Positions 38,766 to 49,037 of a DNA stretch of 64,000 nt are shown in pieces (the stretch's first letter is position 1; each line of letters begins with the position of its first letter). The DNA comes from Bacillus sp. EAC. Its GTDB lineage: Bacteria; Bacillota; Bacilli; Bacillales; Bacillaceae_G. The translations under genes were made by a program, and so were the position numbers. The notes under the pieces are model-generated. The model was not told the DNA's origin and did no database searches. It worked only from the letters and a program-made list of their open reading frames with translations. The stretch lies in the NCBI RefSeq assembly GCF_002156875.1, contig NZ_NCSY01000006.1, positions 1-64,000 on the forward strand, in the 5' to 3' direction.

Positions 38766-39248
38766 ATGAAAAAAAATCGATTATTTATTGGAATCCTATT
38801 AATTGGCTTTGGTTTATATTACTTTATTTCAAAATGGCAGATCCCATCTTTACAAATTTTTACATATTGGACGACACCTATCTTAGTTACAGGTCTCGCA
38901 CTGCTTGTTCAAGCTTTTAAAGGTCGCGAAAATCAATATGTATTTCCTGGCATTATCGTACTTGGATTTGGATTTCACTTTTATGCGATCTCGCATATCG
39001 ATGCTTGGCCAAATCATTGGTCAGTACTAACACTTATTATATCAATAGGAATGTTATTTCAATCTCAAAGAGGTAAAGGTGATTTACTTCCAGGCATTCT
39101 ATTATTTATTATGTCTTTATTTTTCCTTTTTAACGAAAAGCTTACAACAATGCTTAGTTCACTGCAGTCGCAAGTATCTTATTTTCAGCAGTATTGGCCT
39201 ATTTTAATTGCTGTAATTGGTTTATATCTTCTATTTTCTAAAAGATAA
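38766..39248 (+). CDS. Small membrane protein, LiaI/LiaF-like
   Basis: A 160-aa protein with several hydrophobic helices: RLFIGILLIGFGLYYFI, TTPILVTGLALLVQAF, YVFPGIIVLGFGFHFYAI, VLTLIISIGMLF, LLPGILLFIMSLFFLF and WPILIAVIGLYLLF. The paired helices with glycine-rich turns resemble the transmembrane part of LiaF/LiaI-type envelope-stress proteins. No soluble domain is present, so its role is unclear. CAGGAG precedes the ATG. It diverges from hemA and is followed by a dispersed repeat. Confidence 0.65.
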   Translation: MKKNRLFIGILLIGFGLYYFISKWQIPSLQIFTYWTTPILVTGLALLVQAFKGRENQYVFPGIIVLGFGFHFYAISHIDAWPNHWSVLTLIISIGMLFQSQRGKGDLLPGILLFIMSLFFLFNEKLTTMLSSLQSQVSYFQQYWPILIAVIGLYLLFSKR

Positions 39249-39279
39249 ACATACCTATCTGAATATCAGCCCTTAAAAC

Positions 39280-39507
39280 TAGGCTGTTTTCGTAAACTTT
39301 GCTATTAAATATGGAAATTTTAGTTTCCCACTCCAGAATACGAGCTTTCCTCTGGGCGGGCGGTGAGCCCCTTTAGCGCATTCACTCCTGCGGGGTCTAA
39401 CCTGTCCCGCAGCTCCCTAGGAGTCTCGCTCACTCTTCACTCCAATCATCAACTTTATTAAGATTAATCCTTAAAAAAACAACAATCTTTTAGAAAAAAT
39501 CCTAAAA
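39280..39507. repeat. Dispersed intergenic repeat (family A)
   Basis: CACTCCAGAATACGAGCTTT begins a GC-rich core that includes CTGTCCCGCAGCTCC and ends near ACAACAATCTTTTAGAAAA. The copy at 40600 is in the same orientation, and that at 50238 is inverted (TTTTCTAAAGGATTGTTGTT). It fills most of the 289-base gap between the LiaF-like gene and the potassium channel gene. Confidence 0.7.
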
Positions 39508-39537
39508 ATAATGAGGGTAAAAAAAGGAGGAATATAG

Positions 39538-40572
39538 TTGTTATACTTCCTTTCGTTATGGAAAAAGTTTGTTTCATTTAATTATGTCTCTATACTAATT
39601 CTATCTATTTTCATTGTTTCATTTGGTACGATTACTATACATATTTTAGAGCCGAAGACATTTCCATCTTTATTTGAAGGCTTATGGTGGACTATGACAA
39701 CTTTAACAACAGTTGGTTATGGAGATTACTTTCCTAAAACAGTTGCAGGGAAATGCTTAGGAATGTTCTTATTTATTTTCGGAGTCGGTATCATTGGGTT
39801 ACTCGTTTCAAAGACCGTTGATTCCTTTTCGAAGTATCATCGCCTAAAGTTGGAGGGGAAAATTGTGTATAAAGAACAAAATCATTTTATTTATATTGGA
39901 TGGTCTAAAAAAACAAGAGATGCAATTGAGGAATTGTTCGATTCTTCACCAAATGCAATGATCGTTTTAATTGAAAATTTAGCAACTTCGCCTTATGAAC
40001 ATCCTCAAATTCATTTTGTTCAAGGTGATCCTTCATTAGAAAAGACCTTAATAAATGCGAATATATTTGGTGCAAAACGCGTATGTATTTTTGCAGATTC
40101 TTCTATTGAAGATAGTGTTTTAAAAGATGGAAAAACATTGCTAATCGCATCTGCAGTTGAATCATTATCAAAAACACACCAAAAACCAATTCATACCATT
40201 GTAGAAATCTCAAAAGAGAGTCATATAGTAAACTTTAAACATGTTAATGTAGATGATTTTGTATTATCATATGAATCAGTTTCACGGTTAATTGCGAAAA
40301 CAACATTACATCCTGGTACTTCAACTATTTTTAGGCATTTTTTAAATACGAAATTTGATGGAAGTAATATTCATGTAATTGAGCCTTTAGAGGAATGGCA
40401 AACATATCAAGATGCATATCTGCAATTATTTGAAAAAGGTGCCTCTTTATTAGCAATCAATGAGCAACTAAACATTCCAAAACTTAAAAATTCACCCCTA
40501 AATTCAACAGATCGTTTATATATTTATTGTGAAGAGGATTTATTAAAAAAGCTGACAAGAAAGCATAATTAA
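39538..40572 (+). CDS. Two-helix potassium channel with TrkA-N (RCK) domain
   Basis: A 344-aa channel subunit. Two membrane helices (VSILILSIFIVSFGTITIHI; MFLFIFGVGIIGLLVSKTV) flank a pore loop with the selectivity filter TTVGYGD. The cytoplasmic part is an RCK/TrkA-N ligand-gated domain (NHFIYIGWSKKTRDAIEELF, HFVQGDPSLEKTLINANIFG). The architecture matches MthK and B. subtilis YugO, which is linked to electrical signalling in biofilms; orthology cannot be proved here. The first glycine-rich nucleotide motif of RCK is degenerate (YIGWSKKT). The TTG start at 39538 follows GGAGG. Family-A repeats lie on both sides. Confidence 0.88.
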   Translation: MLYFLSLWKKFVSFNYVSILILSIFIVSFGTITIHILEPKTFPSLFEGLWWTMTTLTTVGYGDYFPKTVAGKCLGMFLFIFGVGIIGLLVSKTVDSFSKYHRLKLEGKIVYKEQNHFIYIGWSKKTRDAIEELFDSSPNAMIVLIENLATSPYEHPQIHFVQGDPSLEKTLINANIFGAKRVCIFADSSIEDSVLKDGKTLLIASAVESLSKTHQKPIHTIVEISKESHIVNFKHVNVDDFVLSYESVSRLIAKTTLHPGTSTIFRHFLNTKFDGSNIHVIEPLEEWQTYQDAYLQLFEKGASLLAINEQLNIPKLKNSPLNSTDRLYIYCEEDLLKKLTRKHN

Positions 40573-40599
40573 AATATATTTTAAAATTTATGTTGCTGA

Positions 40600-40729
40600 T
40601 TTGTAGAATTCCACTCCAGAATGCTTGCTTTCAGTTTGACGGGAGATAGGCCTCCTTTAGCGCGCACCCTCCGCTCCACACCTTATTAACGAAACCTTAA
40701 AACAACGATTTTTTAGAAAAGAGCCTAAA
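40600..40729. repeat. Dispersed intergenic repeat (family A), shortened
   Basis: CCACTCCAGAATGCTTGCTT and the terminal AACAACGATTTTTTAGAAAA match the ends of the 39280-39507 copy in the same orientation. The middle is about 90 bases shorter. Confidence 0.7.
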
Positions 40730-40730
40730 T

Positions 40731-40764
40731 AAAAAAGCTGGTGGAAATTTCCACCAGCTTTTTT
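40731..40764. terminator. Bidirectional terminator downstream of engB
   Basis: A perfect palindrome centred on GGAAATTTCC (arms AAGCTGGTGGAAA / TTTCCACCAGCTT) with A and T runs. It serves engB on the minus strand and could stop the channel gene transcript on the plus strand. Confidence 0.88.
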
Positions 40765-41347
40765 ATTTACACATTTTATCTATTACTGACCACGCTTTTT
40801 CTTTGCCCATTCCTGTTTCAGACGAAAATAAAATTAATTCGTCGCCTTCTTCAATCTGTAATGTTTCACGCACAACTTTTGAATGTTTATCCCACTTACC
40901 TTTTGGGATTTTATCAGCTTTAGTTGCCACAATAATTACAGGAATTCCATAATGTTTCAAGAAATCATACATCATAACATCATCTTGTGTTGGAGAATGA
41001 CGTAAGTCAACCAAGAGTACAACGGCTCTTAATTGATCACGAGATGTAATATACGTTTCAATCATTTTCCCCCATGCTTCACGTTCCGATTTGGAAACCT
41101 TAGCATAGCCATAACCAGGTACATCAACATAAAATAACTGTTCGTTAATTAGAAAGAAATTTAATGTTTGAGTTTTACCAGGTTTTGAAGATGTACGAGC
41201 TAAAGCCTTACGATTAAGCATTTTATTAATAAATGATGATTTTCCTACGTTAGAACGGCCTGCCAAAGCAATTTCGGGAAGCTGTGTATCAGGATATTGA
41301 TTTGGTCGGACTGCACTTATGACAATATCCGCTGATGTTACTTTCAT
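40763..41347 (-). CDS. engB: Ribosome-biogenesis GTPase EngB (YsxC)
   Basis: An essential GTPase for late 50S assembly. P-loop GRSNVGKSS at residues 30-38, switch region [16 protein letters not shown]3 DVPGYGYA and G4 TKADKI. 194 aa, normal length. Its start overlaps the lonA stop by four bases, as in the B. subtilis lonA-ysxC pair. Confidence 0.97.
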   Translation of the reverse strand: MKVTSADIVISAVRPNQYPDTQLPEIALAGRSNVGKSSFINKMLNRKALARTSSKPGKTQTLNFFLINEQLFYVDVPGYGYAKVSKSEREAWGKMIETYITSRDQLRAVVLLVDLRHSPTQDDVMMYDFLKHYGIPVIIVATKADKIPKGKWDKHSKVVRETLQIEEGDELILFSSETGMGKEKAWSVIDKMCK

Positions 41348-43668
41348 TTTTTCACTCCTACTATAGCATGCGCAAGTACTTCATCTAAATGGGATACAGG
41401 AATAACAGTTAAGCCTTCCTTCACAATTGGAGGTACATCTGCTAAATCTTTTTCATTTTCTTTTGGTATGATTACTGTCGTTAACCCTGCGCGGTGAGCA
41501 CTTAGCAGCTTTTCTTTTAATCCTCCGATTGGTAAAACGCGACCACGCAATGTGATTTCGCCAGTCATACCAACTTCTTTACGAATCGGTTTATTTGTTA
41601 AAGCAGAAATCAATGCAGTTGCCATTGTAATCCCTGCTGAAGGGCCATCCTTTGGTACAGCACCTTCAGGAACATGAATATGAACATCATATTTTTCATA
41701 GAAATTTTGATCGATATTTAGTTCTTCTGCTTTTGATCGAATATAGCTAAATGCCGCCTGTGCAGATTCTTTCATGACATCTCCAAGCTTTCCTGTTAGA
41801 GTTAGCTTGCCCTTACCAGGATATAGAGATACTTCAATTGAAAGAGTGTCTCCACCAAAAGCTGTATATGCTAATCCTGTTGCCACACCGATTTGATCTT
41901 CACTTTCCATTTGTCCATATGAGAAGGTTTTCTTTCCTAAAAATTCTTCTATATTTTTATCCGTGAAAATAATCTTTTGCTTTTCATTCGAAACAATTAA
42001 CTTAGCTGCTTTACGACATAATGTTGCTAAGACACGCTCTAATGAACGTACACCTGCCTCGCGAGTATAATGACGAATAATAGCACTTAATGCACTTTCT
42101 CGAATTTGAACTGTAGATTTATTTAAACCGTGCTCAGCTAATTTCTTCGGGAACAAATGTTTTTTAGCTATATTCACCTTTTCTAGTTCAGTATAACCTG
42201 ATAATGTAATAATCTCCATTCGATCACGTAATGGACCTGGAATAGTTGATAAATCATTTGCAGTAGCAACAAATAATACTTGTGATAAATCAAATGGTTC
42301 TTCGATGTAGTGATCACTAAATGAATTATTTTGTTCAGGATCCAGTACTTCTAGCATTGCTGAAGAAGGATCTCCTCTAAAATCACTAGACATCTTATCG
42401 ATTTCATCTAATAAGAAAACAGGATTATTAGAACCAGCCTTTTTTATCCCCTGTATGACACGGCCAGGCATTGCACCAATATACGTTCTTCGATGACCTC
42501 TAATTTCAGATTCATCTCTAACTCCACCTAAAGACACACGTACAAATTTTCTTGAAAGTGCATTTGCAATTGAACGAGCTAATGATGTCTTACCAACCCC
42601 AGGAGGTCCTGCTAAACAAAGTATTGGACCACGAAGAGAATTTGTTAGCTGTTGAACAGCCAAATATTCTAAAATTCTTTCTTTTACTTTTTCAAGTCCT
42701 TCGTGTTCATTATTTAATATTCTTTCAGAACGATGAATATCTAATGTATCATCTGTACTAATCGACCATGGTAGTGCAACCATCCATTCTAAATATGTAC
42801 GAACAACTCCAGCTTCTGCAGCATTTGGTGGAAGCTTCTCATATCTAGCTAACTCTTTTAGTACTAGCTCTTTTGTTGATTCAGGCATCCCAGTTTCTTC
42901 AATTTTCGTTAAGAATTTATCAACTTCTTCAGTTTTACCTTCACGATCACCAAGTTCACGTTGAATGACTTTTAATTGCTCTCTAAGAAAATATTCTTTT
43001 TGAGTTTTATCTATATTTTTCTTTACTTGCAATCCGATTTTTTCTTCAAGTTTAAGTAATTCCTTTTCGTCTTGAAGAAAATTTAGGATACTATGTATTC
43101 TTTCTGTCACATCAGTTGTTGCTAAAATTCTTTGCTTTTCTTCTTCCTTTAATGGAATCGCATCAACCATTGCATCTGCAAGTCTACCTGGTTGATCCTG
43201 CTTTACAATTGATGCAATTGTTTCTGGCAGAATTCGTTTCGATAATTTACTATATTGCTTAAAATGTTGTAAAAGAGTTCTCATTAATGCACGTAATTCT
43301 TTCGAATCATCTTCAATATCAGGATATTCTTCTACCTTTGCAGTAAGAAAATCATTTTCATCAATAATTGATTTGATTTTCCCTCTGTGTAAACCCTCAA
43401 CTGTTACACGAACAGTACCATTTGGTAATGTGATTTTTTGAGTTAATTTTGCTAACGTTCCATATTGATACACTTCATCTATCTTTGGATTTTCAGTATC
43501 TGCATCTATTTGGGTAACGACAAAAATTAAATGATCTAAATCATTTGCTTCTTGTATAGCTTTTATTGATTTTGTTCTTCCTACATCGAGATGTGCAATT
43601 GTCGCAGGAAATACACTAATTCCTCTTAAAGGTAGGAGGGGTACAACTTTTTCTTTTGTAACATTCAT
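41344..43668 (-). CDS. lonA: ATP-dependent protease LonA
   Basis: A cytoplasmic quality-control protease. The LON substrate-binding domain occupies residues 1-210, then the AAA+ module with Walker [10 protein letters not shown] (354-362), Walker [10 protein letters not shown] and the protease domain with catalytic serine in [15 protein letters not shown] and lysine in [14 protein letters not shown]. 774 aa, as expected. A candidate promoter lies at 43720-43749. Confidence 0.98.
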   Translation of the reverse strand: MNVTKEKVVPLLPLRGISVFPATIAHLDVGRTKSIKAIQEANDLDHLIFVVTQIDADTENPKIDEVYQYGTLAKLTQKITLPNGTVRVTVEGLHRGKIKSIIDENDFLTAKVEEYPDIEDDSKELRALMRTLLQHFKQYSKLSKRILPETIASIVKQDQPGRLADAMVDAIPLKEEEKQRILATTDVTERIHSILNFLQDEKELLKLEEKIGLQVKKNIDKTQKEYFLREQLKVIQRELGDREGKTEEVDKFLTKIEETGMPESTKELVLKELARYEKLPPNAAEAGVVRTYLEWMVALPWSISTDDTLDIHRSERILNNEHEGLEKVKERILEYLAVQQLTNSLRGPILCLAGPPGVGKTSLARSIANALSRKFVRVSLGGVRDESEIRGHRRTYIGAMPGRVIQGIKKAGSNNPVFLLDEIDKMSSDFRGDPSSAMLEVLDPEQNNSFSDHYIEEPFDLSQVLFVATANDLSTIPGPLRDRMEIITLSGYTELEKVNIAKKHLFPKKLAEHGLNKSTVQIRESALSAIIRHYTREAGVRSLERVLATLCRKAAKLIVSNEKQKIIFTDKNIEEFLGKKTFSYGQMESEDQIGVATGLAYTAFGGDTLSIEVSLYPGKGKLTLTGKLGDVMKESAQAAFSYIRSKAEELNIDQNFYEKYDVHIHVPEGAVPKDGPSAGITMATALISALTNKPIRKEVGMTGEITLRGRVLPIGGLKEKLLSAHRAGLTTVIIPKENEKDLADVPPIVKEGLTVIPVSHLDEVLAHAIVGVKK

Positions 43669-43719
43669 TCCGTTACACCTCCAAATATTTCATTTCTTTT
43701 ATTTCATTTCTATTTAGTT

Positions 43720-43749
43720 ATTTTACCTTAACATACATATCATTTACAA
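43720..43749 (-). promoter_or_regulatory. Candidate sigma-A promoter of lonA
   Basis: Minus strand TTGTAA (43744-43749), an 18-base spacer and TAAAAT (43720-43725). A fair vegetative promoter. No CIRCE or clear CtsR repeat was seen near it. Confidence 0.4.
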
Positions 43750-43925
43750 TGAAATGCATTATTTATTAATAAAAGTAGATATGACTTGCTCAAACATCAA
43801 AAAGCTATGACAATTAACGCTTAAATTTGCTTTTTAACATGTTTCCTTAACCCCTTTAGTATACAAAGTGCGAAGCTAGAGGATAAAAATTGGAAGCAAG
43901 TTAATCAAATAGATAATGGCGCAAT

Positions 43926-44026
43926 AAAAAAAGTGTTCATGAAGTCATCTTAAAACAGAACATAGAGTGCAAAAACAATTGATACTCTCTATTTATTCAA
44001 CTTTAAGTGATTTGAACACTTTTTTA
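43926..44026. terminator. Long two-tier inverted repeat between lonB and lonA
   Basis: The arms AAAAAAGTGTTCA at 43927 and TGAACACTTTTTT near 44013 pair, and the pairing continues through CTTAAA with small bulges. An inner arm pair ATAGAG / CTCTAT closes a smaller hairpin. T runs flank both outer ends, so it can work as the lonB terminator and in the other direction. At about 100 nt it is far longer than the other terminators here. Confidence 0.7.
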
Positions 44027-44028
44027 AA

Positions 44029-45726
44029 TTACATTGATTGCGATTGATTTTCCTCAAATAAGTTTAATTGTTGATAATCCTTTTTGTTTGAACTTGGTAA
44101 TTCAAATTTCCAATTATCTTTAAATACCTCGTGTAATACTTTTTCTATGCGATCCACAGGTAGCACTTCTACATCTTTATATTTATGTAATGTAGCTTGA
44201 TCATTTTCGATTGGAATTATAATTTTAGTTGCTCCAGCCTTAACTGCTGCTTTTACTTTTTCTGGTACTCCTCCAACTGGTTTAACATCACCTTGAATAC
44301 TCATTTCACCAGTCATCGCAATTGTATTTAAAACAGGAACATTATTTATTGCAGAAAAGATTCCCACTACCATTGTTATTCCAGCAGAAGGTCCATCAGT
44401 TAAAGCACCACTAGGAAAGTTTATATGAATATTAAAATCGTCAATTGGAACACCAATTTTACGTAAAACTGTTGTAACATTCTCTAAAGAACCTTTAGCC
44501 ATACTTTTTCTGCGAATAGATTTTCCTTGATTGCCTAAACTTTCTTCTTCAACAATTCCTGTAATAGTGATTGTTCCTTTACCAATTTCTTTTGCTTCCA
44601 TAGCGGTAACCTCGATTGGTAATAAAGCGCCTATATTTGCTCCATAAACTGCTAAACCATTTACAAGACCGACAGTCGGACTTTCAGGTATTTTATTAAC
44701 AATCCTTGGTGTAAGCCTACTTACAGTGACAACCCACTGGATATCTTCTTCAACTAATTCACTTCTACCTGATGTTAAAACCATACCACCAGCTAATTGA
44801 ATTAAATTAATCGCTTCCCGACCATTTTTAGCATATTTCCCAACTAAATCTAATGCTTTTTCGGACATACTTAAATTAATTTTTTCAGCAGATCTTTTTG
44901 CCACTGCTTGAATTTCATCTTGTTCTAATTCTCTAAAAAAGATTTCTAGGCAACGTGATCGAATAGCAGGTGGAATATCTTCAGGTGATCTAGTTGTCGC
45001 TCCAACTAATCTAAAATCAGCAGGTAATCCGTTTTTGAAAATTTCATGAATATGTGCAGGTATCGAAGGGTTTTCTTCTTGATAATACGCACTCTCAAAT
45101 TTCACTTTTCGATCTTCTAATACTTTGAGCATTTTATTCATTTGGATCGGATGTAATTCACCGATTTCATCAATAAATAAAATCCCACCATGAGCATCTG
45201 TTACTGCTCCCTTTTTAGGTTGAGGTACACCAGCTTGCCCCATCGCACCTGCTCCTTGATAAATCGGGTCATGTACAGATCCAATTAACGGATCAGCAAT
45301 TCCTCTCTCATCAAACCTAGCAGTTGTTGCATCTAATTCAATGAAAACAGCATCAGATTTAAAAGGTGTTTGTGGATTCTTTTTAGCTTCTTCTAATACA
45401 AGTCTCGCAGCAGCAGTTTTACCAATACCTGGTGGACCATATATAATGACGTGTTGTGGATTTGCACTACATAAAGAAGCTTTTAATGCTTTGATCCCAT
45501 CTTCTTGTCCAACAATATCATCGAAAGAAGTTGGTCTTACTCTTTCTGCTAATGGAACAGTTAATGAGATTGATTTTAATTTCTTTAATTGTTCCATCTC
45601 TTTTTTTGATTCGCGGTCAATTGATACCTTAGTAGTTCTTTGACCTTTTAATAAATGGATAAAATACAATGCGACGATTGTACCTAATGCCAGTTGTGCT
45701 AATAAAATTATCGTTGTTAAACTCAT
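44029..45726 (-). CDS. lonB: Forespore ATP-dependent protease LonB
   Basis: A membrane-linked Lon-like protease used in the forespore. An N-terminal hydrophobic segment (LAQLALGTIVALYFIHLL) replaces the LON domain. Walker A GPPGIGKTAAARL, Walker B GGILFIDEIGEL, and the protease serine in [15 protein letters not shown] with lysine in GGVPEKVKAAVKAG are present. 565 aa (about 552 in B. subtilis). A sigma-F-type promoter precedes it, matching the forespore expression known for B. subtilis lonB. Confidence 0.96.
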   Translation of the reverse strand: MSLTTIILLAQLALGTIVALYFIHLLKGQRTTKVSIDRESKKEMEQLKKLKSISLTVPLAERVRPTSFDDIVGQEDGIKALKASLCSANPQHVIIYGPPGIGKTAAARLVLEEAKKNPQTPFKSDAVFIELDATTARFDERGIADPLIGSVHDPIYQGAGAMGQAGVPQPKKGAVTDAHGGILFIDEIGELHPIQMNKMLKVLEDRKVKFESAYYQEENPSIPAHIHEIFKNGLPADFRLVGATTRSPEDIPPAIRSRCLEIFFRELEQDEIQAVAKRSAEKINLSMSEKALDLVGKYAKNGREAINLIQLAGGMVLTSGRSELVEEDIQWVVTVSRLTPRIVNKIPESPTVGLVNGLAVYGANIGALLPIEVTAMEAKEIGKGTITITGIVEEESLGNQGKSIRRKSMAKGSLENVTTVLRKIGVPIDDFNIHINFPSGALTDGPSAGITMVVGIFSAINNVPVLNTIAMTGEMSIQGDVKPVGGVPEKVKAAVKAGATKIIIPIENDQATLHKYKDVEVLPVDRIEKVLHEVFKDNWKFELPSSNKKDYQQLNLFEENQSQSM

Positions 45727-45759
45727 TGATTACCCCTCCACTGAAGTAGAAATTACTTT

Positions 45760-45789
45760 TAGTATCGCCCTCGATTTGGAAGGATAAAC
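45760..45789 (-). promoter_or_regulatory. Sigma-F-type promoter for lonB
   Basis: Minus strand GTTTA (45785-45789), a 15-base spacer and GGCGATACTA (45760-45769). The -10 matches the forespore consensus GGnRAnAnTw at every defined position and the -35 matches GywTA. Confidence 0.7.
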
Positions 45790-45846
45790 CATATTTAAAA
45801 ATTAACTTATGCTGATTTTGATTAAATTCTTTAAGAAAAATAACAT

Positions 45847-45882
45847 AAAAAAAACCAAACACCCTTAGGCATTTGGTTTTTA
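45847..45882 (-). terminator. Terminator after clpX
   Basis: Hairpin AAAACCAAATGCC / GGGTGTTTGGTTTT with a T run on the minus strand, beside the clpX stop. Confidence 0.85.
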
Positions 45883-45885
45883 ATA

Positions 45886-47163
45886 TTAAGCTAATTTATT
45901 TTTCTTTTCTTTTTTCTTAAGTTCTAATTCAGTTCCATCTTCAAGTACAAGCTTTGCAGCTGCTCCAGATTTCACAGTTTCTGCTGAGATAACACATTTT
46001 TGAATATCTTCACGAGAAGGTAATTCAAACATAATATCTAACATTATACCCTCGATAATTGAACGAAGTCCACGAGCACCAGTTTTACGCTCAATAGCTT
46101 TTTTAGCGATTTCTACTAACGCATCACTTTCAAATTCTAGTTCAACTTGATCAAGTTCTAACAACTTTTGATATTGCTTAATTAAAGCATTTTTTGGTTT
46201 TGTTAAAATTTCAACCAATGATGCTTCATCTAGCTGTTCTAAGTTTGCTAAAACAGGTAAACGACCAATAAACTCAGGAATCAGTCCAAATCGTAATAAA
46301 TCTTCTGGTAATACGTGATTTAAGATTTCTTTCGAGCTTAAATCATTCTTTTCAGAATCTCCTCCGAAACCGATTACCTTTTTACCCAAACGGCGTTTAA
46401 TGATTTGTTCGATTCCATCAAATGCTCCACCACAAATAAATAAGATATTTGTTGTGTCAATTTGAATAAATTCCTGATGAGGATGCTTACGACCACCTTG
46501 TGGAGGTACACTAGCAACAGTTCCTTCAAGAATTTTAAGTAGTGCTTGCTGAACCCCTTCTCCAGATACATCACGCGTAATGGATGGGTTTTCAGATTTA
46601 CGAGCTACTTTATCGATTTCATCAATATATATAATACCTTTTTCAGCTCGCTCTACATCATAATCTGCAGCTTGAATTAGTTTAAGAAGAATATTTTCAA
46701 CATCTTCCCCAACGTAACCAGCTTCAGTTAATGAAGTAGCGTCAGCAATTGCAAATGGTACATTTAAAATTCTAGCCAGAGTTTGGGCTAATAATGTTTT
46801 ACCACTACCAGTAGGTCCAATCATAGCAATATTACTTTTCGATAATTCAACTTCATCAATTTTACTATTTGAATTAATTCGTTTGTAATGGTTGTATACA
46901 GCTACAGATAAGGCTTTCTTAGCATTATCTTGACCAATTACATATTCAGAAAGAATTTCACAAATTTCTTTTGGCTTAGGAACGTCTTTAAACTCTACTT
47001 CCTCTTCTTTTGCTAATTCCTCTTGAACAATTTCAGTACATAACTCAATACATTCGTCACAAATGTAAACTCCAGGTCCAGCAACTAATTTTCTAACCTG
47101 AGACTGAGATTTTCCACAGAACGAACATTTTAGCTGTCCTTTTTCTTCATTAAATTTGAACAT
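45886..47163 (-). CDS. clpX: ClpX, ATPase subunit of the ClpXP protease
   Basis: An unfoldase that feeds substrates to ClpP. The zinc-binding domain has Cys13, Cys16, Cys35 and Cys38 (CSFC...CDEC). The AAA+ module shows [28 protein letters not shown] and the pore loop of the GYVGEDVE region. The frame is open to 47268, but GAGGGAG precedes the ATG at 47163, giving 425 aa, which matches the family. Downstream of tig as in other Bacilli. Confidence 0.97.
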   Translation of the reverse strand: MFKFNEEKGQLKCSFCGKSQSQVRKLVAGPGVYICDECIELCTEIVQEELAKEEEVEFKDVPKPKEICEILSEYVIGQDNAKKALSVAVYNHYKRINSNSKIDEVELSKSNIAMIGPTGSGKTLLAQTLARILNVPFAIADATSLTEAGYVGEDVENILLKLIQAADYDVERAEKGIIYIDEIDKVARKSENPSITRDVSGEGVQQALLKILEGTVASVPPQGGRKHPHQEFIQIDTTNILFICGGAFDGIEQIIKRRLGKKVIGFGGDSEKNDLSSKEILNHVLPEDLLRFGLIPEFIGRLPVLANLEQLDEASLVEILTKPKNALIKQYQKLLELDQVELEFESDALVEIAKKAIERKTGARGLRSIIEGIMLDIMFELPSREDIQKCVISAETVKSGAAAKLVLEDGTELELKKKEKKNKLA

Positions 47164-47240
47164 ATGTTCACTCCCTCTAAAATTTCTAAAAAACCACTCA
47201 ATATGTATGTAATTCAAAAAAATATGTATCTTGTAGCTAT

Positions 47241-47268
47241 ATGATAGCACACAAAATAAACAAAGCAA
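47241..47268 (-). promoter_or_regulatory. Candidate promoter of clpX
   Basis: Minus strand TTGCTT (47263-47268), 16 bases and TATCAT (47241-47246) with an extended TGC before the -10. The rest of the 350-base gap up to tig holds AT-rich DNA with a small palindrome (TAGAATATATATATTCTA) and no gene. Confidence 0.5.
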
Positions 47269-47460
47269 TTATTTAATACTCTTAAGTTGTTTAAATTTTT
47301 AGAATATATATATTCTAAAATAATCTAGATAATCCTTTTTTTAAAGAATTATTTTTAGTATAGCCACAATATTTTTTTAAAATCTGTATATCAGATTCTA
47401 ACATATGTATATGCCTATTTTAAAGGAATCAGTGCAATTTACCAAATATTTCATTATTGA

Positions 47461-47493
47461 AAAACAAGGCACGAAAAATTCGCGCCTTGTTTT
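47461..47493 (-). terminator. Terminator after tig
   Basis: Hairpin AAAACAAGGCGCGAA / TTCGTGCCTTGTTTT on the minus strand with T residues following. Confidence 0.88.
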
Positions 47494-47513
47494 CAATATA
47501 TATTATTTAACGC

Positions 47514-48794
47514 TTATTTTTTTCTGCTATCAACTAATAATTCAACTGCTTTACGAATTTGAATATCGTCCCGTACAGCATCTGTTCCACCAAGCATAGT
47601 TACTAATTGCTCAGATGGGATATTGTACATTTCAGTTAAACGTCCTAATTCTTCGTTTACTTCTTCTTCAGTTGCTTCGATTTTCTCAGCTTCGATGATT
47701 GCATCGATAGTTAAGTCGATTTTCACACGAGCTTCAGCGTCAGTACGCATTTGTTTACGAAGATCTTCTTCAGTTGTACCAGTGAATTGGTAGTAAAGTT
47801 CTAAGTTTAATCCTTGTTGAGCAATTCGTTGTTCAAAATCTTTAACCATACGGTCAACTTGGCTTTCGAACATTACTTCAGGGATTTCAACTTCAGCATT
47901 TTCAGCAGCTTTTTGTACTAATGCATCACGTAAGCTACCTTCAACTTGAGCTTTTTTAGATTCTTCTAAGTCAGCTTTGATTTTCGCTTTAAGAGCATCT
48001 AAAGTTTCAACTTCATCGTTTACATCTTTTGCAAACTCATCGTTTAACTCAGGAAGTTCTTTTGCTTTGATTTCATGAACTGTTACTTTGAAAGTAGCAG
48101 CTTTACCAGCTAAATCTGCACTGTGGTATTCTTCAGGGAATGTAACATTAACATCAGTTTCTACTCCTGATTTAGTACCAATTAAAGCTTCTTCAAATCC
48201 AGGGATGAATGAACCTGAACCGATTTCTAGTGGATAGTTTTCACCTTTTCCACCTTCGAAAGCTACGCCATCAACGAAACCTTCGAAATCAAGTACAGCT
48301 GTATCGCCGTTTTCAACAGTACCATCTTCTTTAACTACTAACTCAGCTTGACGCTCTTGTAATTTAGTTAATTCAGCTTGTACATCTTCTTCTGTTACAG
48401 TTGCATCAGTTTCTTCAACTTCTAAGCCTTTATATTCACCTAATTTAACTTCAGGTTTTACAGTTACTTTTGCTTTGAAGATTAATGTTTTACCTTTTTC
48501 CATTTGTTCAACGTCAACTTCTGGACGATCAACTGGCTCGATACCAACTTCTTCAACCGCTTTACCATAAGCAACAGGTAAAATTACGTCTAAAGCATCA
48601 TTGTAAAGTGCTTCAATACCGAATTTTTGTTCGAAAATTGGACGTGGTAATTTTCCTTTACGGAATCCAGGTACATTGATAGTTTTTACAACTTTTTTGA
48701 AAGCTGCGTCTAAACCTTTATCTACTTCAGAAGCTTCAACTTCTACAGTTAATAGACCAACGTTAGCTTCTAATTTTTCCCATTTAGCAGTCAT
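47514..48794 (-). CDS. tig: Trigger factor, ribosome-associated chaperone
   Basis: A peptidyl-prolyl isomerase and nascent-chain chaperone. The ribosome-binding signature is in [12 protein letters not shown]. The FKBP domain is at about 160-245 ([32 protein letters not shown]). The rest is the helical chaperone arm. 426 aa. A strong promoter lies upstream. Confidence 0.98.
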   Translation of the reverse strand: MTAKWEKLEANVGLLTVEVEASEVDKGLDAAFKKVVKTINVPGFRKGKLPRPIFEQKFGIEALYNDALDVILPVAYGKAVEEVGIEPVDRPEVDVEQMEKGKTLIFKAKVTVKPEVKLGEYKGLEVEETDATVTEEDVQAELTKLQERQAELVVKEDGTVENGDTAVLDFEGFVDGVAFEGGKGENYPLEIGSGSFIPGFEEALIGTKSGVETDVNVTFPEEYHSADLAGKAATFKVTVHEIKAKELPELNDEFAKDVNDEVETLDALKAKIKADLEESKKAQVEGSLRDALVQKAAENAEVEIPEVMFESQVDRMVKDFEQRIAQQGLNLELYYQFTGTTEEDLRKQMRTDAEARVKIDLTIDAIIEAEKIEATEEEVNEELGRLTEMYNIPSEQLVTMLGGTDAVRDDIQIRKAVELLVDSRKK

Positions 48795-48926
48795 TGTTAG
48801 TTCCCTCCAAAATTATCTAAAAATATATATGTGCTTACGTATTTTCGTACTATACACGCCTGTCTAATTATATAATAAGCAGGTAATTGCATGTATAATT
48901 AAGTAAATAGTCGTTACAACCATTCT

Positions 48927-48954
48927 ATTATAACACATTCCTTTTTTGTTTCAA
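48927..48954 (-). promoter_or_regulatory. Strong sigma-A promoter of tig
   Basis: Minus strand TTGAAA (48949-48954), 16 bases and TATAAT (48927-48932), with an extended -10 (TGTTATAAT). It leaves a leader of roughly 125 bases. Confidence 0.75.
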
Positions 48955-49037
48955 TATTTCCTAATTTTATATTTAAAGTGGAATCGAAAAACATTAAAGA
49001 AAATTAATATTCATTCCAAATTAAGTATTAATAGGTA

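Noticed and set aside
43669-43860. CtsR or CIRCE heat-shock operator before lonA
   Set aside because: No GGTCAAA tandem repeat and no CIRCE inverted repeat could be found there.
47405-47599. 64-residue plus-strand open frame across the tig terminator
   Set aside because: It runs through the terminator hairpin and antisense to tig; no start signal and no recognisable domain.
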